DNA from: JAZFYD01 sp036443405
GTDB taxonomy: Bacteria > Planctomycetota > PLA2
Reading direction: 5' to 3'
Length of the DNA stretch: 8,120 nucleotides
Assembly (NCBI GenBank): GCA_036443405.1
Contig: JAZFYD010000241.1
Location: forward strand, 1-8,120
The position numbers and the translations under genes were made by a program. Positions 1-5,061 of this stretch are shown here, piece after piece; positions within the stretch are counted from its first letter, which is position 1, and every line of letters starts with the position of its first letter. The notes under the pieces are model-generated. The model was given only the letters and a program-made list of their open reading frames with translations. It was not told the origin of the DNA and did no database searches.

Positions 1-350
1 TGCGCAACAACGACCACCCGCGATCGGTGCCTGGTAAGCGGAAGGGACCGAGGCAAGTGAGCCCGAACGCGCGATAGCCGGAAAACGATCCAGCGAATCG
101 TTTTCCGGTGTGACCGAGTTCCCAACACCGCGTAGCGCGCACGCAGGAGAACCGAAAATGCGCACGGGGAGTAGACCCACGCGCCACCTGGCACCTTGCG
201 CAACCAACGGGTCCGAGTTCCCGCGGGACGAACAATCCGGACCGGTGCCCCGCCCGATTTCGCGCAGCCGTCCCGCTCCCCCCCAGTTTGGACTTGAACC
301 GAGCGACCCCCTGGTTGTGGATCCGTTCTGGATCCCCCAAGGCCGAGGGG
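1..350. other. Intergenic or flanking region without a supported gene
   Basis: This stretch lies downstream of the minus-strand rlmI/cyclotransferase pair. I see no gene I can support. One plus-strand frame is open from the window edge to a TAG at 75-77, reading a basic, proline-rich tail of 24 residues. It could be the C-terminus of a convergent gene ending just before the hairpin at 78-108, but 24 codons are too few to judge. A plus-strand ATG at 158 has a good upstream AGGAG (145-149). Its frame, however, runs straight on as the antisense of the two real genes, so I do not call it. A pair of GGATCC hexamers (319-324 and 330-335) forms a short inverted repeat 16 bases past the cyclotransferase stop, with no T-tract. 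Confidence 0.5.
78..108. repeat. Perfect 12-bp inverted repeat (hairpin)
   Basis: The arms ccggaaaacgat (78-89) and atcgttttccgg (97-108) are exact reverse complements around a 7-base loop. No T-run follows on either strand, so it is not a canonical intrinsic terminator. It begins directly after a TAG (75-77) in one plus-strand frame and lies about 240 bases beyond the end of the minus-strand genes. It could therefore be a boundary or transcript-stabilising structure between convergent units. The function is inferred only. Confidence 0.6.
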
Positions 351-716
351 TCACCGCCGGCGCGCCCAATCCCCCGACGGGATCCTCGGCATCCCGGTCA
401 CGTCCCCGGCGTACACGTACAACCAAGCAGCCTTCCCCCGCACCGTCACGTCCACCCGCTCATACAGCGGCGGCGTGCGGTCGCAGCCCTCGGCCTGATC
501 GAGCATCGCGAGTTGCTCTTCGTTCCGCAGTTCGACGAGTTCACCCACGATGGTGCCGTCGCCGGGGATCGCGCCCGGGTACCGGCCGAGATCGACGAGG
601 TCATACCCGTCGAGTGTCGCGATGCCCAGATCCCGCGCGCCATCGAGAAGATCGTGCATGCTCTGATCACTACGCAATAAGCCGTAGACGAACACGCGCT
701 GCCTCGTTCGTGCCAT
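351..716 (-). CDS. Gamma-glutamylcyclotransferase-like (GGCT/AIG2/YtfP fold) protein
   Basis: This 121-residue protein matches the small GGCT-like family in length and motifs. An N-terminal strand VFVYGLLR (residues 8-15) corresponds to the family's YGTLR substrate loop. The segment MLDQAEG (71-77) carries the conserved acidic residue E76, followed by a tyrosine-arginine strand PLYERVDVTV (83-92). A C-terminal IPSGDW (112-117) is typical of the family. Family members cyclise gamma-glutamyl amines or peptides to 5-oxoproline or act on related amides; the substrate here cannot be read from sequence. The ATG at 714-716 shares one base with the TGA of the upstream methyltransferase (TGATG), so translation is probably coupled. 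The same frame stays open upstream inside that gene, but this ATG directly precedes the conserved first strand. No link in function with the methyltransferase is obvious. Confidence 0.85.
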   Translation of the reverse strand: MARTRQRVFVYGLLRSDQSMHDLLDGARDLGIATLDGYDLVDLGRYPGAIPGDGTIVGELVELRNEEQLAMLDQAEGCDRTPPLYERVDVTVRGKAAWLYVYAGDVTGMPRIPSGDWARRR

Positions 717-1864
717 CACACCACCTGGACGAGGAAGCCCGTGAGGTAGCGGCCTTCCGGGCAGTGCACGTGTACCGGGTGATCCGGCGGTTGGCCGGTC
801 ATGCGCAGGATGCGGACGGGGCGTTCCGCACGCAGCGACGCTTCGCGGATCTGGGAGGCGAACTCCTCGGGGCGGATCAGTCCGGAACAACAGAAGGTGA
901 ACAGAAGCCCGCCGGGCTTGAGCGCAGACAGCGCGAGCCGGTTGAAGTCGACAGATTTCTTGTGCGCGATCGGCAGCGCGCGCGGTGTCATCACGAGCTT
1001 GGGCGGATCGAGCACGATCAGATCGGCGTCGGGGTTGGTGCGCAGGAAGTCGAACGTGTCGGCGTGCTCGAACGAAACGTCGAGTTTGTTGAGTGCCGCG
1101 TTGTCCTTGGCGCGCGCAACGGCTTCCTCGTCGAGATCCACCCCCACGACACTCTCGGCTCCGCCCCTCGCGGCCGCCAGCGCGAACCCTCCGGTGTAGC
1201 AGCAAAGATCGAGGACCTTGCGGCCCTTCGCGAGCCACGCAACGTCACGCCGCGCTTCGCGCTGATCGACAAAAAAGCCTGTCTTGTGACCGCCGCTGCA
1301 GTGCACGAGGAATCGCAGATCGTGTTCGCGAATCTCGACTTCGATGTCCGCCGCGCGCCGATCGAGGACCTTGAACCCCTCGGCGTCCATCGCGGCCTTT
1401 TGCGCGCGTACCACGATGCGGTTTGTCCCGAGCTCGGCTCGGACCGCATCGATGATCTCATCGAGATGCTCGAACATGCCGCGCGAGCCCACCTCGATGA
1501 CCGCCACGCCGGCGTACCAATCGATCATCAGCGCCCCGAGCCCGTCGCCCTCGGCGTGCACGACGCGATACGCATCGGTCACGGCCTCGAGGCGGAGAAC
1601 CTCGCGGCGCAGGCGGAGCGCGGATCGCAATCGCTCCGAGAACCACTGCGTGTCGATCGGCGGCCCGTTCTCGTCGCGATCCAACACCCGCGCCGCGATC
1701 ACGGACTTGCCGTTGTAGAACGCGCGCGCCACGAACTCCTTGTTGGAGTTGCGAAGCGCGACGACCTCACCCGGTCGGATGTCGGCATCCGCACGCCGGA
1801 TACGCTTCTTGAAAATCCGCGGATTGAGCGGCGCCTTGGGGGAGGTGAGATAGACCGAACGCAT
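716..1864 (-). CDS. rlmI: Class I SAM-dependent rRNA methyltransferase, RlmI-like (23S m5C type)
   Basis: This 382-residue protein has the length and layout of the RlmI/COG1092 family (E. coli RlmI is about 396). A PUA-like RNA-binding domain spans about 1-75. A linker holds RVVHAEGDGLGALMIDWY (100-117), and a Rossmann methyltransferase domain runs from about 180 to the end. Visible motifs are HKTGFFVDQR (193-202), the SAM loop VLDLCCYTGGFAL (217-229), the acidic GVDLDEE (241-247), the DPPK motif (286-289) and TFCCSG (323-328), whose cysteines include the likely catalytic nucleophile. RlmI methylates a cytosine of 23S rRNA at carbon 5; the exact target here is inferred. The start is ATG 1862-1864; the upstream bases are pyrimidine-rich with no Shine-Dalgarno site. 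The gene lies about 215 bases downstream of tRNA-Lys and shares a TGATG junction with the next gene. Confidence 0.88.
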   Translation of the reverse strand: MRSVYLTSPKAPLNPRIFKKRIRRADADIRPGEVVALRNSNKEFVARAFYNGKSVIAARVLDRDENGPPIDTQWFSERLRSALRLRREVLRLEAVTDAYRVVHAEGDGLGALMIDWYAGVAVIEVGSRGMFEHLDEIIDAVRAELGTNRIVVRAQKAAMDAEGFKVLDRRAADIEVEIREHDLRFLVHCSGGHKTGFFVDQREARRDVAWLAKGRKVLDLCCYTGGFALAAARGGAESVVGVDLDEEAVARAKDNAALNKLDVSFEHADTFDFLRTNPDADLIVLDPPKLVMTPRALPIAHKKSVDFNRLALSALKPGGLLFTFCCSGLIRPEEFASQIREASLRAERPVRILRMTGQPPDHPVHVHCPEGRYLTGFLVQVV

Positions 1865-1972
1865 GAGGACAAGAGACGAGCGCCCGGAAGGTAGGACTGC
1901 ATCTCAAGACGCCCGAGTTATCGAACGTCCCGCCGACGCGAGCCACATCTCAGACCGCTCGACCGTATGGCT

Positions 1973-1992
1973 TCAACCGCGTCAGCGGTTGA
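1973..1992. repeat. GTCA-loop hairpin, copy 1
   Basis: The stem tcaaccgc (1973-1980) pairs perfectly with gcggttga (1985-1992) around the loop gtca. This is the first of four copies in the window. Compared with the others, both the inner stem and the closing pair (T-A instead of C-G) have changed on both sides, so pairing is kept. The copy sits inside the 1946-2000 repeat unit. Confidence 0.7.
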
Positions 1993-2048
1993 GCAAGCGA
2001 AACACCAGAAACGCCACAGCCCATCTCAGACGCTAAGAACGTGTGGTC

Positions 2049-2068
2049 TCAACGGCGTCAGCCGTAGA
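2049..2068. repeat. GTCA-loop hairpin, copy 2
   Basis: The stem tcaacggc (2049-2056) faces gccgtaga (2061-2068) around gtca. Seven of eight positions pair, with one A-A mismatch (2051/2066). It lies exactly 76 bases after copy 1, in the second 55-base unit, and ends 10 bases from the mature 3' end of the minus-strand tRNA-Lys. It would therefore be the first structure transcribed beyond that tRNA. Confidence 0.65.
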
Positions 2069-2078
2069 ACAAGGAATA

Positions 2079-2151
2079 TAGGGGCGGCAGGATTCGAACC
2101 CGCGACCGATGGATTAAAAGTCCACTGCTCTACCGACTGAGCTACGCCCCC
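2079..2151 (-). tRNA. tRNA-Lys (anticodon UUU)
   Basis: The minus strand gives a complete cloverleaf of 73 bases. The 7-bp acceptor stem pairs gggggcg with cgcccct (six Watson-Crick pairs and a closing G-U). The D arm has TAGCTCAG and GGTAGAGC, and the anticodon arm tggac/gtcca-type stem encloses loop CTTTTAA with anticodon TTT. The T arm is gcggg-TTCGAAT-cctgc with one G-U pair, and the discriminator is A. The bases after the discriminator read TAT, so CCA is not encoded and must be added after transcription. The gene stands alone between frr and rlmI. Confidence 0.97.
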
Positions 2152-2169
2152 GTGGTCGACCGAGGCCGG

Positions 2170-2197
2170 AGTCTAAATCGTTCCGTGGAAAGCGCAA
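2170..2197 (-). promoter_or_regulatory. Weak candidate sigma-70-type promoter for tRNA-Lys
   Basis: On the minus strand TTGCGC (2192-2197) and TAGACT (2170-2175) are separated by 16 bases, and TAGACT ends 18 bases before the mature tRNA 5' end. The hexamers match the consensus at 3/6 and 4/6. The placement fits a short tRNA leader, but the match is modest and such pairs occur by chance. Confidence 0.3.
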
Positions 2198-2229
2198 ACT
2201 CGCGCCCTCTCCGACCGCTTCAGAAAAGC

Positions 2230-2324
2230 AACCACAGAGGCACGGAGAACACGGAGGCCCACGGAATACGGAGAATCGTGCGGGATCTTCAGGGGCACCT
2301 CCGTGCCTCTGTGCCTCCGTGGTT
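2230..2324. repeat. Long imperfect inverted repeat of the 'accacagaggcac' type
   Basis: The arms 2230-2257 and 2298-2324 are near-complementary over about 27 bases, with a few mismatches, one G-U pair and one extra base, around a 40-base centre. The plus strand reads aaccacagaggcacggag, and its reading frame gives NHRGTENTE. Peptides of that kind are often annotated as spurious small proteins in many phyla, which marks this as a copy of a widespread intergenic repeat. It starts 28 bases after the frr stop. On the minus strand the second arm is followed by GCTTTTCTG, so the hairpin might end frr transcription, although the T-run is short. No transposase is present. Confidence 0.7.
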
Positions 2325-2352
2325 CTCTGAAACGAACGGGCCGGGCCGCGCC

Positions 2353-2913
2353 TCAGACCGCCATCAGCTCATCGACCTTCTTCTTGAGCAACCCCTCGAC
2401 TTGCTCTTCGTAGGTCTTGGTGAGCTTCTGGATCTCTTCTTTGCACTTTTTCTGGTCGTCTTCGGTGAGGTCGCCGTCTTTTTCACCGGCGTCCGCGTGT
2501 TTGTTGGCATCGCGGCGGACGTTTCGCACCGAGACCTTGGACGCCTCGGACTTCTCCTTGACCACGCCGACGAGTTGCTTGCGGCGCTCCTCGGACAAGG
2601 GCGGCATCTTCAGGCGAATCAGCTTGCCGTCGACCTGCGGGTTGATGCCGAGGTCGCTCGCCTGGATGGCCTTCGCGGCCTCGGACACCTGGCTGGCGTC
2701 AAACGGCTTCACGACGATCAACCGCGGCTCCGGAATCGAGATCTGCGCCATCTGGCCCAGCGGGGTCGGTGAACCGTAGTACTCGACCTTGATGTTCTCG
2801 ACGAGCCCGGCCGACGCGCGCCCGGAACGGATGCCGCGCAGTTCGGACGCGAAATGGTCGGCCGCGTTGGCCATTTTCTCTTCGGCTTCGAGGAGGATCG
2901 TGTCGTAGTCCAT
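2353..2913 (-). CDS. frr: Ribosome recycling factor
   Basis: This 186-residue protein is the length of bacterial RRF (about 185) and matches it throughout. It frees the 70S post-termination complex together with EF-G in the cytoplasm. Visible signatures are RGIRSGRASAGL (26-37), VEYYGSPTPLGQMAQI (43-58), PRLIVVKPFD (63-72) and the LPPL-like KMPPLSEERRKQL (102-114). The helical arm region VRNVRRDANK (129-138) contains the conserved arginines, and the C-terminal coiled helix ends KKKVDEL. The ATG at 2911-2913 is chosen because it gives the family N-terminus and has AGGAG (2923-2927) nine bases upstream. The frame stays open upstream across the terminator region, which is not coding. frr normally follows pyrH in rpsB-tsf-pyrH-frr; here pyrH is missing and a terminator separates frr from tsf. 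Confidence 0.97.
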   Translation of the reverse strand: MDYDTILLEAEEKMANAADHFASELRGIRSGRASAGLVENIKVEYYGSPTPLGQMAQISIPEPRLIVVKPFDASQVSEAAKAIQASDLGINPQVDGKLIRLKMPPLSEERRKQLVGVVKEKSEASKVSVRNVRRDANKHADAGEKDGDLTEDDQKKCKEEIQKLTKTYEEQVEGLLKKKVDELMAV

Positions 2914-2947
2914 GGGTTCCCGCTCCTGCGGTTTCGGTGAAACGCTG

Positions 2948-2976
2948 ACTATACCCTGTCGACCGAGCGCGGCGAA
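2948..2976 (-). promoter_or_regulatory. Candidate promoter for frr
   Basis: On the minus strand TATAGT (2948-2953) matches the -10 consensus at five of six bases. It lies 17 bases after TTCGCC (2971-2976), a weak -35. It falls between the tsf terminator (2986-3022) and the frr ribosome binding site, which is where a separate frr promoter is needed. The expected transcript would have a leader of roughly 25-30 bases. Confidence 0.45.
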
Positions 2977-2985
2977 CCGCGCACG

Positions 2986-3022
2986 AAAAAGGCCGGGGGA
3001 GAACCAATGTCCTCCCCCGACC
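2986..3022 (-). terminator. Intrinsic terminator of the rpsB-tsf operon
   Basis: On the minus strand an 11-bp stem (plus-strand arms 3012-3022 and 2991-3001, GC-rich with one T-G wobble) encloses a 10-base loop. TTTTT (2986-2990) follows immediately. This is the classical Rho-independent form. It lies about 95 bases after the tsf stop and separates tsf from frr. Confidence 0.88.
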
Positions 3023-3044
3023 AGGATTGTTCGATTCAATCGCT

Positions 3045-3064
3045 CCAACGGCGTCAGCCGTTGG
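3045..3064. repeat. GTCA-loop hairpin, copy 3
   Basis: The stem ccaacggc (3045-3052) pairs perfectly with gccgttgg (3057-3064) around gtca. The repeat context tcgctccaacg...gggccaagaac is shared with copy 4, which begins 37 bases later. It lies in the 3' untranslated part of the tsf transcript, between the stop codon and the terminator. Confidence 0.75.
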
Positions 3065-3081
3065 GCCAAGAACGACTCGCT

Positions 3082-3101
3082 CCAACGCCGTCAGGCGTTG
3101 G
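3082..3101. repeat. GTCA-loop hairpin, copy 4
   Basis: The stem ccaacgcc (3082-3089) pairs perfectly with ggcgttgg (3094-3101) around gtca. Relative to copy 3 the inner stem has changed from cggc/gccg to cgcc/ggcg, with both sides altered so pairing persists. The flanks (ctcgct before, gccaaaaac after) match copy 3, so the two form a tandem pair with a 37-base period. The hairpin ends 15 bases from the tsf stop codon. Confidence 0.75.
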
Positions 3102-3116
3102 GCCAAAAACACTGCG

Positions 3117-3974
3117 CTACGCGCTCACGCGCGCGAAGCGGCGCAGTTCCAACCCACCGCCGATCTTGTCGCCCACTTCCTTGATGGCCTGCGCCACGGA
3201 CTTCTTATCGTCCTTGATGAAGGGCTGCTCCAACAAGACGACGTCCTTCAACCGCTTGGAGAGCTTGCCCTCGGCGATCTTCTCGCGACGCTCCTCGGGC
3301 TGATCCTGCACCTGAGCCGCGAAGATCTCGCGCTCCTGGGCGATCCAAGCCTGGTCGATCCCATCACGGGTCAGTGCCTTGACGTCCTTGTTCCACGTGA
3401 TGTGCATGCCGAGTTCGTTCGCCAGTGTCTTGACGTCCTCGTTGTCCGTCGCGTTCTCTCCGGCGAGTTCCACGACCACGGCGACCTTCTCATCGTGATG
3501 CATGTAGACACCGACGTGGCTGTTGTCCGCATTGAAGCGGGCATAGTCACCGACCTGGATGTTCTCGCGGATCTTCAGCGCGAAGTCCTGGGAGATCTCC
3601 TTGAGGGTCTTCCCGTCGGCCATCGCGAAATCCGCGATGGAGTCGCCGGTACCCTGATCAGCAGGCGCCTTTTCCATCAGCTCGCCCGCGAGCTGGTTGC
3701 CGAGCGACACGATCTCGTTGTTACGAGCGACGAAGTCCGTCTGGCACAGCAGCGAGACGGCGCATGCGCCGTTTTTTCCGACCGTGCTGAAGACGCGACC
3801 TTCCTTGAGCTCGCGGTGTGCGACCTTCTCGGCCGCTTTCACTCCCTGCTTGCGCAGGTTGATGGCCGCGAGTTCGATATCCCCGTCGGCTTCAACCAGC
3901 GCCGCCTTGCATTTCATCATCGGGAGGGCGGTGCGCTTGCGCAGCTCCGCCACCAACTTCGCATCAATCGACAT
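3117..3974 (-). CDS. tsf: Translation elongation factor Ts
   Basis: This 285-residue protein fits bacterial EF-Ts, the nucleotide exchange factor that regenerates EF-Tu-GTP. The N-terminal UBA-like domain (about 1-55) has LRKRTALPMMKCKAAL (11-26); the family usually has TG where this protein has TA. The TDF motif that inserts into EF-Tu is at residues 79-81 (QTDFVARN). Later parts include GVYMHHDEKVAVVVEL and the core MHITWNKDVKAL. The protein ends with KEVGDKIGGGLELRRFAR, the usual EF-Ts terminus. The ATG at 3972-3974 gives the standard N-terminus and lies 18 bases after the rpsB stop. That spacer has no Shine-Dalgarno sequence, so translation probably depends on ribosomes arriving from rpsB. 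Two GTCA hairpins and an intrinsic terminator follow. Confidence 0.97.
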   Translation of the reverse strand: MSIDAKLVAELRKRTALPMMKCKAALVEADGDIELAAINLRKQGVKAAEKVAHRELKEGRVFSTVGKNGACAVSLLCQTDFVARNNEIVSLGNQLAGELMEKAPADQGTGDSIADFAMADGKTLKEISQDFALKIRENIQVGDYARFNADNSHVGVYMHHDEKVAVVVELAGENATDNEDVKTLANELGMHITWNKDVKALTRDGIDQAWIAQEREIFAAQVQDQPEERREKIAEGKLSKRLKDVVLLEQPFIKDDKKSVAQAIKEVGDKIGGGLELRRFARVSA

Positions 3975-3992
3975 GGGATTTACGTGCGGGGG

Positions 3993-4937
3993 CTAGGCGC
4001 CGCCCGCTTCCTTTTGTGTTTCTTTGGTGTCGGTATCCGCGGGCGCGGCGTCGGTCGCCGTCTCGTCCGTGGCGTCCCCGTCGATCGCGCTCTTGGCCGC
4101 GGCCTCGCGCGCACGGCGCTCCGCCTCTTCGCGACGCTTGCGCGCAGCGGCCTCGGCACGCTGGCGGTTGCGGATCTCCTCTCGACGCTTCTCGTCGGCG
4201 CGACGCTGGTCCTCTTCCTGCTTGCGCACGATCGCTTCCTTGACCCTCCAGTCCTTGGTGCCCGAAAGCACCGCCGACGCGAGTCGATCCAAAACGATCT
4301 GCACGCTGCGCATCGCGTCATCGTTGCCCGGGATCGGGATGTCGATGCTGCTGGGATCGCAGTCCGTATCGAGCAACGCCACGACCGGGATGCCGAGCTT
4401 TCTCGCTTCGGCCACCGCGATGTGCTCCTGGCGCGGATCGATGACCACGAGCGCGCCCGGGAGTTTCTCCATGGTGCGCACGCCGTCGAGGTTCTTCTGA
4501 ATCTTCTTGGCCTGGCGAATGACGCGCGACAGCTCGCGCTTCTTCATCTTCTGTAGGCCGGTCGCAACCTGCCGCTCCGTCTCCTCGAGTTCTTCGAGGT
4601 GCTTGAGCCGCTGGCGGATCGTGTAGAAGTTCGTCAGCATGCCGCCGAGCCAACGCTCGCTGACATAGGGCATTCCGGAGCGACGTGCCTCCGCAATGAC
4701 GATGTTCTTCGCCTGCCGCTTGGTCCCAACGAAAAGAACCGTCTTTCCGTCTCCGCACAACCGCTGCAGGAAGTTGTGAGCGCGGATCAGACCACGCACG
4801 GTCCCCTTCAAATCAATGATATGGATGCCGTTGCGTTTGCCGTGAATGTAGGGCTTCATCTTCGGGTTCCAGACACGGGAGAGGTGCCCGAACTGAACGC
4901 CCGAATCCAAAAGCTCCTTAACCGAAACGATGGACAC
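3993..4937 (-). CDS. rpsB: 30S ribosomal protein S2 with long charged C-terminal extension
   Basis: This is 314 residues long from the chosen start, against roughly 230-260 in most bacteria. S2 joins the small subunit late and helps hold S1. Conserved blocks are VKELLDSGVQFGH (6-18), NPKMKPYIHGKRNGIHIIDL (24-43), LFVGTKRQAK (68-77), RWLGGMLTNF (95-104), VVIDPRQE (164-171) and IPVVALLDTDCDP (183-195), followed by PIPGNDDAMRS (201-211). From about 232 a highly charged, probably helical arm rich in R, E, A and K continues to about 282, then an acidic, threonine- and alanine-rich tail. I chose GTG 4935-4937 because GGAG (4944-4947) lies six bases upstream and the protein then begins at the usual position. 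A TTG at 4956-4958 would add seven residues. Confidence 0.95.
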   Translation of the reverse strand: MSIVSVKELLDSGVQFGHLSRVWNPKMKPYIHGKRNGIHIIDLKGTVRGLIRAHNFLQRLCGDGKTVLFVGTKRQAKNIVIAEARRSGMPYVSERWLGGMLTNFYTIRQRLKHLEELEETERQVATGLQKMKKRELSRVIRQAKKIQKNLDGVRTMEKLPGALVVIDPRQEHIAVAEARKLGIPVVALLDTDCDPSSIDIPIPGNDDAMRSVQIVLDRLASAVLSGTKDWRVKEAIVRKQEEDQRRADEKRREEIRNRQRAEAAARKRREEAERRAREAAAKSAIDGDATDETATDAAPADTDTKETQKEAGGA

Positions 4938-4943
4938 AAATAA

Positions 4944-4947
4944 CTCC
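4944..4947 (-). promoter_or_regulatory. Ribosome binding site deciding the rpsB start
   Basis: GGAG on the minus strand ends six bases before GTG 4937. It favours this start over the in-frame TTG at 4958, which has no comparable spaced site. Confidence 0.65.
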
Positions 4948-4989
4948 GACCGGTTCAACCCTCTGGCCCGGCCCCCACCTTGAGGGACG

Positions 4990-5028
4990 GATTCGCCCCG
5001 GAGACCGGCTCCCGGGGACTGGAGAATC
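4990..5028 (-). promoter_or_regulatory. Structured 5' leader element upstream of rpsB
   Basis: The minus-strand leader folds on paper into a two-part hairpin. The outer stem is GATTC/GAATC. A six-base internal loop (tccagt) faces a single C. The inner stem CCCC-GGAG pairs with CTCC-GGGG through one bulged G, capped by the five-base loop CCGGT. It lies between the candidate promoter and the S2 start codon, with its 5' arm near the expected transcription start. In E. coli, S2 represses its own operon through the rpsB leader, so an autoregulatory role is plausible here, but no homology to that leader is claimed. There is no T-tract, which argues against a simple terminator of the upstream gene. 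Confidence 0.45.
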
Positions 5029-5032
5029 GCTC

Positions 5033-5061
5033 AAGGTAGCCGAGGATTCGGGGGGTGTCAA
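5033..5061 (-). promoter_or_regulatory. Candidate rpsB-tsf promoter
   Basis: A perfect -35 hexamer TTGACA (5056-5061 on the minus strand) overlaps the stop codon of the upstream gene. After a 17-base spacer comes TACCTT (5033-5038), which matches the -10 consensus at three of six bases. The expected start near 5026 leaves a leader of about 90 bases with the hairpin described at 4990-5028. The perfect -35, ideal spacing and location support it; the weak -10 does not. Confidence 0.45.

Larger units (their letters stand above)
1865..2078. repeat. Repeat-rich intergenic gap between tRNA-Lys and rlmI
   Basis: These 214 bases hold no gene but are built of degenerate repeats. A unit of about 55 bases occurs twice, at 1946-2000 and 2022-2076, with a period of 76. 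Each copy starts with catctcagac, continues through a divergent segment containing a tatgg or tgtgg box, and ends with a GTCA-loop hairpin followed by an A-rich tail (gagcaagcga / gaacaagga). A third, isolated catctcaagac box occurs at 1900-1910. Any rlmI promoter must lie here, but I could not find a convincing one. Confidence 0.65.

Noticed and set aside
319..335. Inverted GGATCC pair as an operon terminator
   Set aside because: The stem is only six base pairs with a five-base loop and no T-tract follows on the minus strand.
283..357. tRNA-like stretch on the minus strand with GGTTCAAGTCC and a CACAACCAG segment
   Set aside because: The T-stem does not pair at two of five positions, the anticodon stem fails, there is no D-arm consensus or acceptor stem, and it overlaps the end of the cyclotransferase gene. 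It is probably a chance resemblance, or at most a decayed fragment.
110..1894. A 594-codon plus-strand open frame, with an internal ATG at 158 behind a good AGGAG
   Set aside because: Its codons lie in exact antisense register with rlmI. Plus-strand stops would need TTA, CTA or TCA codons in the real gene, which GC-rich genes avoid, so the frame stays open by default. The protein is arginine-rich without any recognisable domain, while the minus strand encodes clear motifs.
1865..2078. CRISPR array suggested by repeated short units
   Set aside because: There are only two degenerate 55-base units with a 76-base period, the internal parts also align, and there are no unique spacers or cas genes.
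2152..2772. Plus-strand frame containing NHRGTENTE as a gene
   Set aside because: It starts next to the tRNA, crosses the inverted repeat and continues antisense to frr. The peptide comes from the repeat, not from a coding gene.
3027..4556. A 509-codon plus-strand open frame opposite tsf and rpsB
   Set aside because: It is also in antisense codon register with both genes, which share one frame across their 18-base gap. It starts within the repeats and has no family match that I can see.
4938..4958. TTG at 4956-4958 as the rpsB start
   Set aside because: It would add seven residues not typical of S2 and lacks a well-spaced ribosome binding site, whereas GTG 4935-4937 has GGAG six bases upstream.
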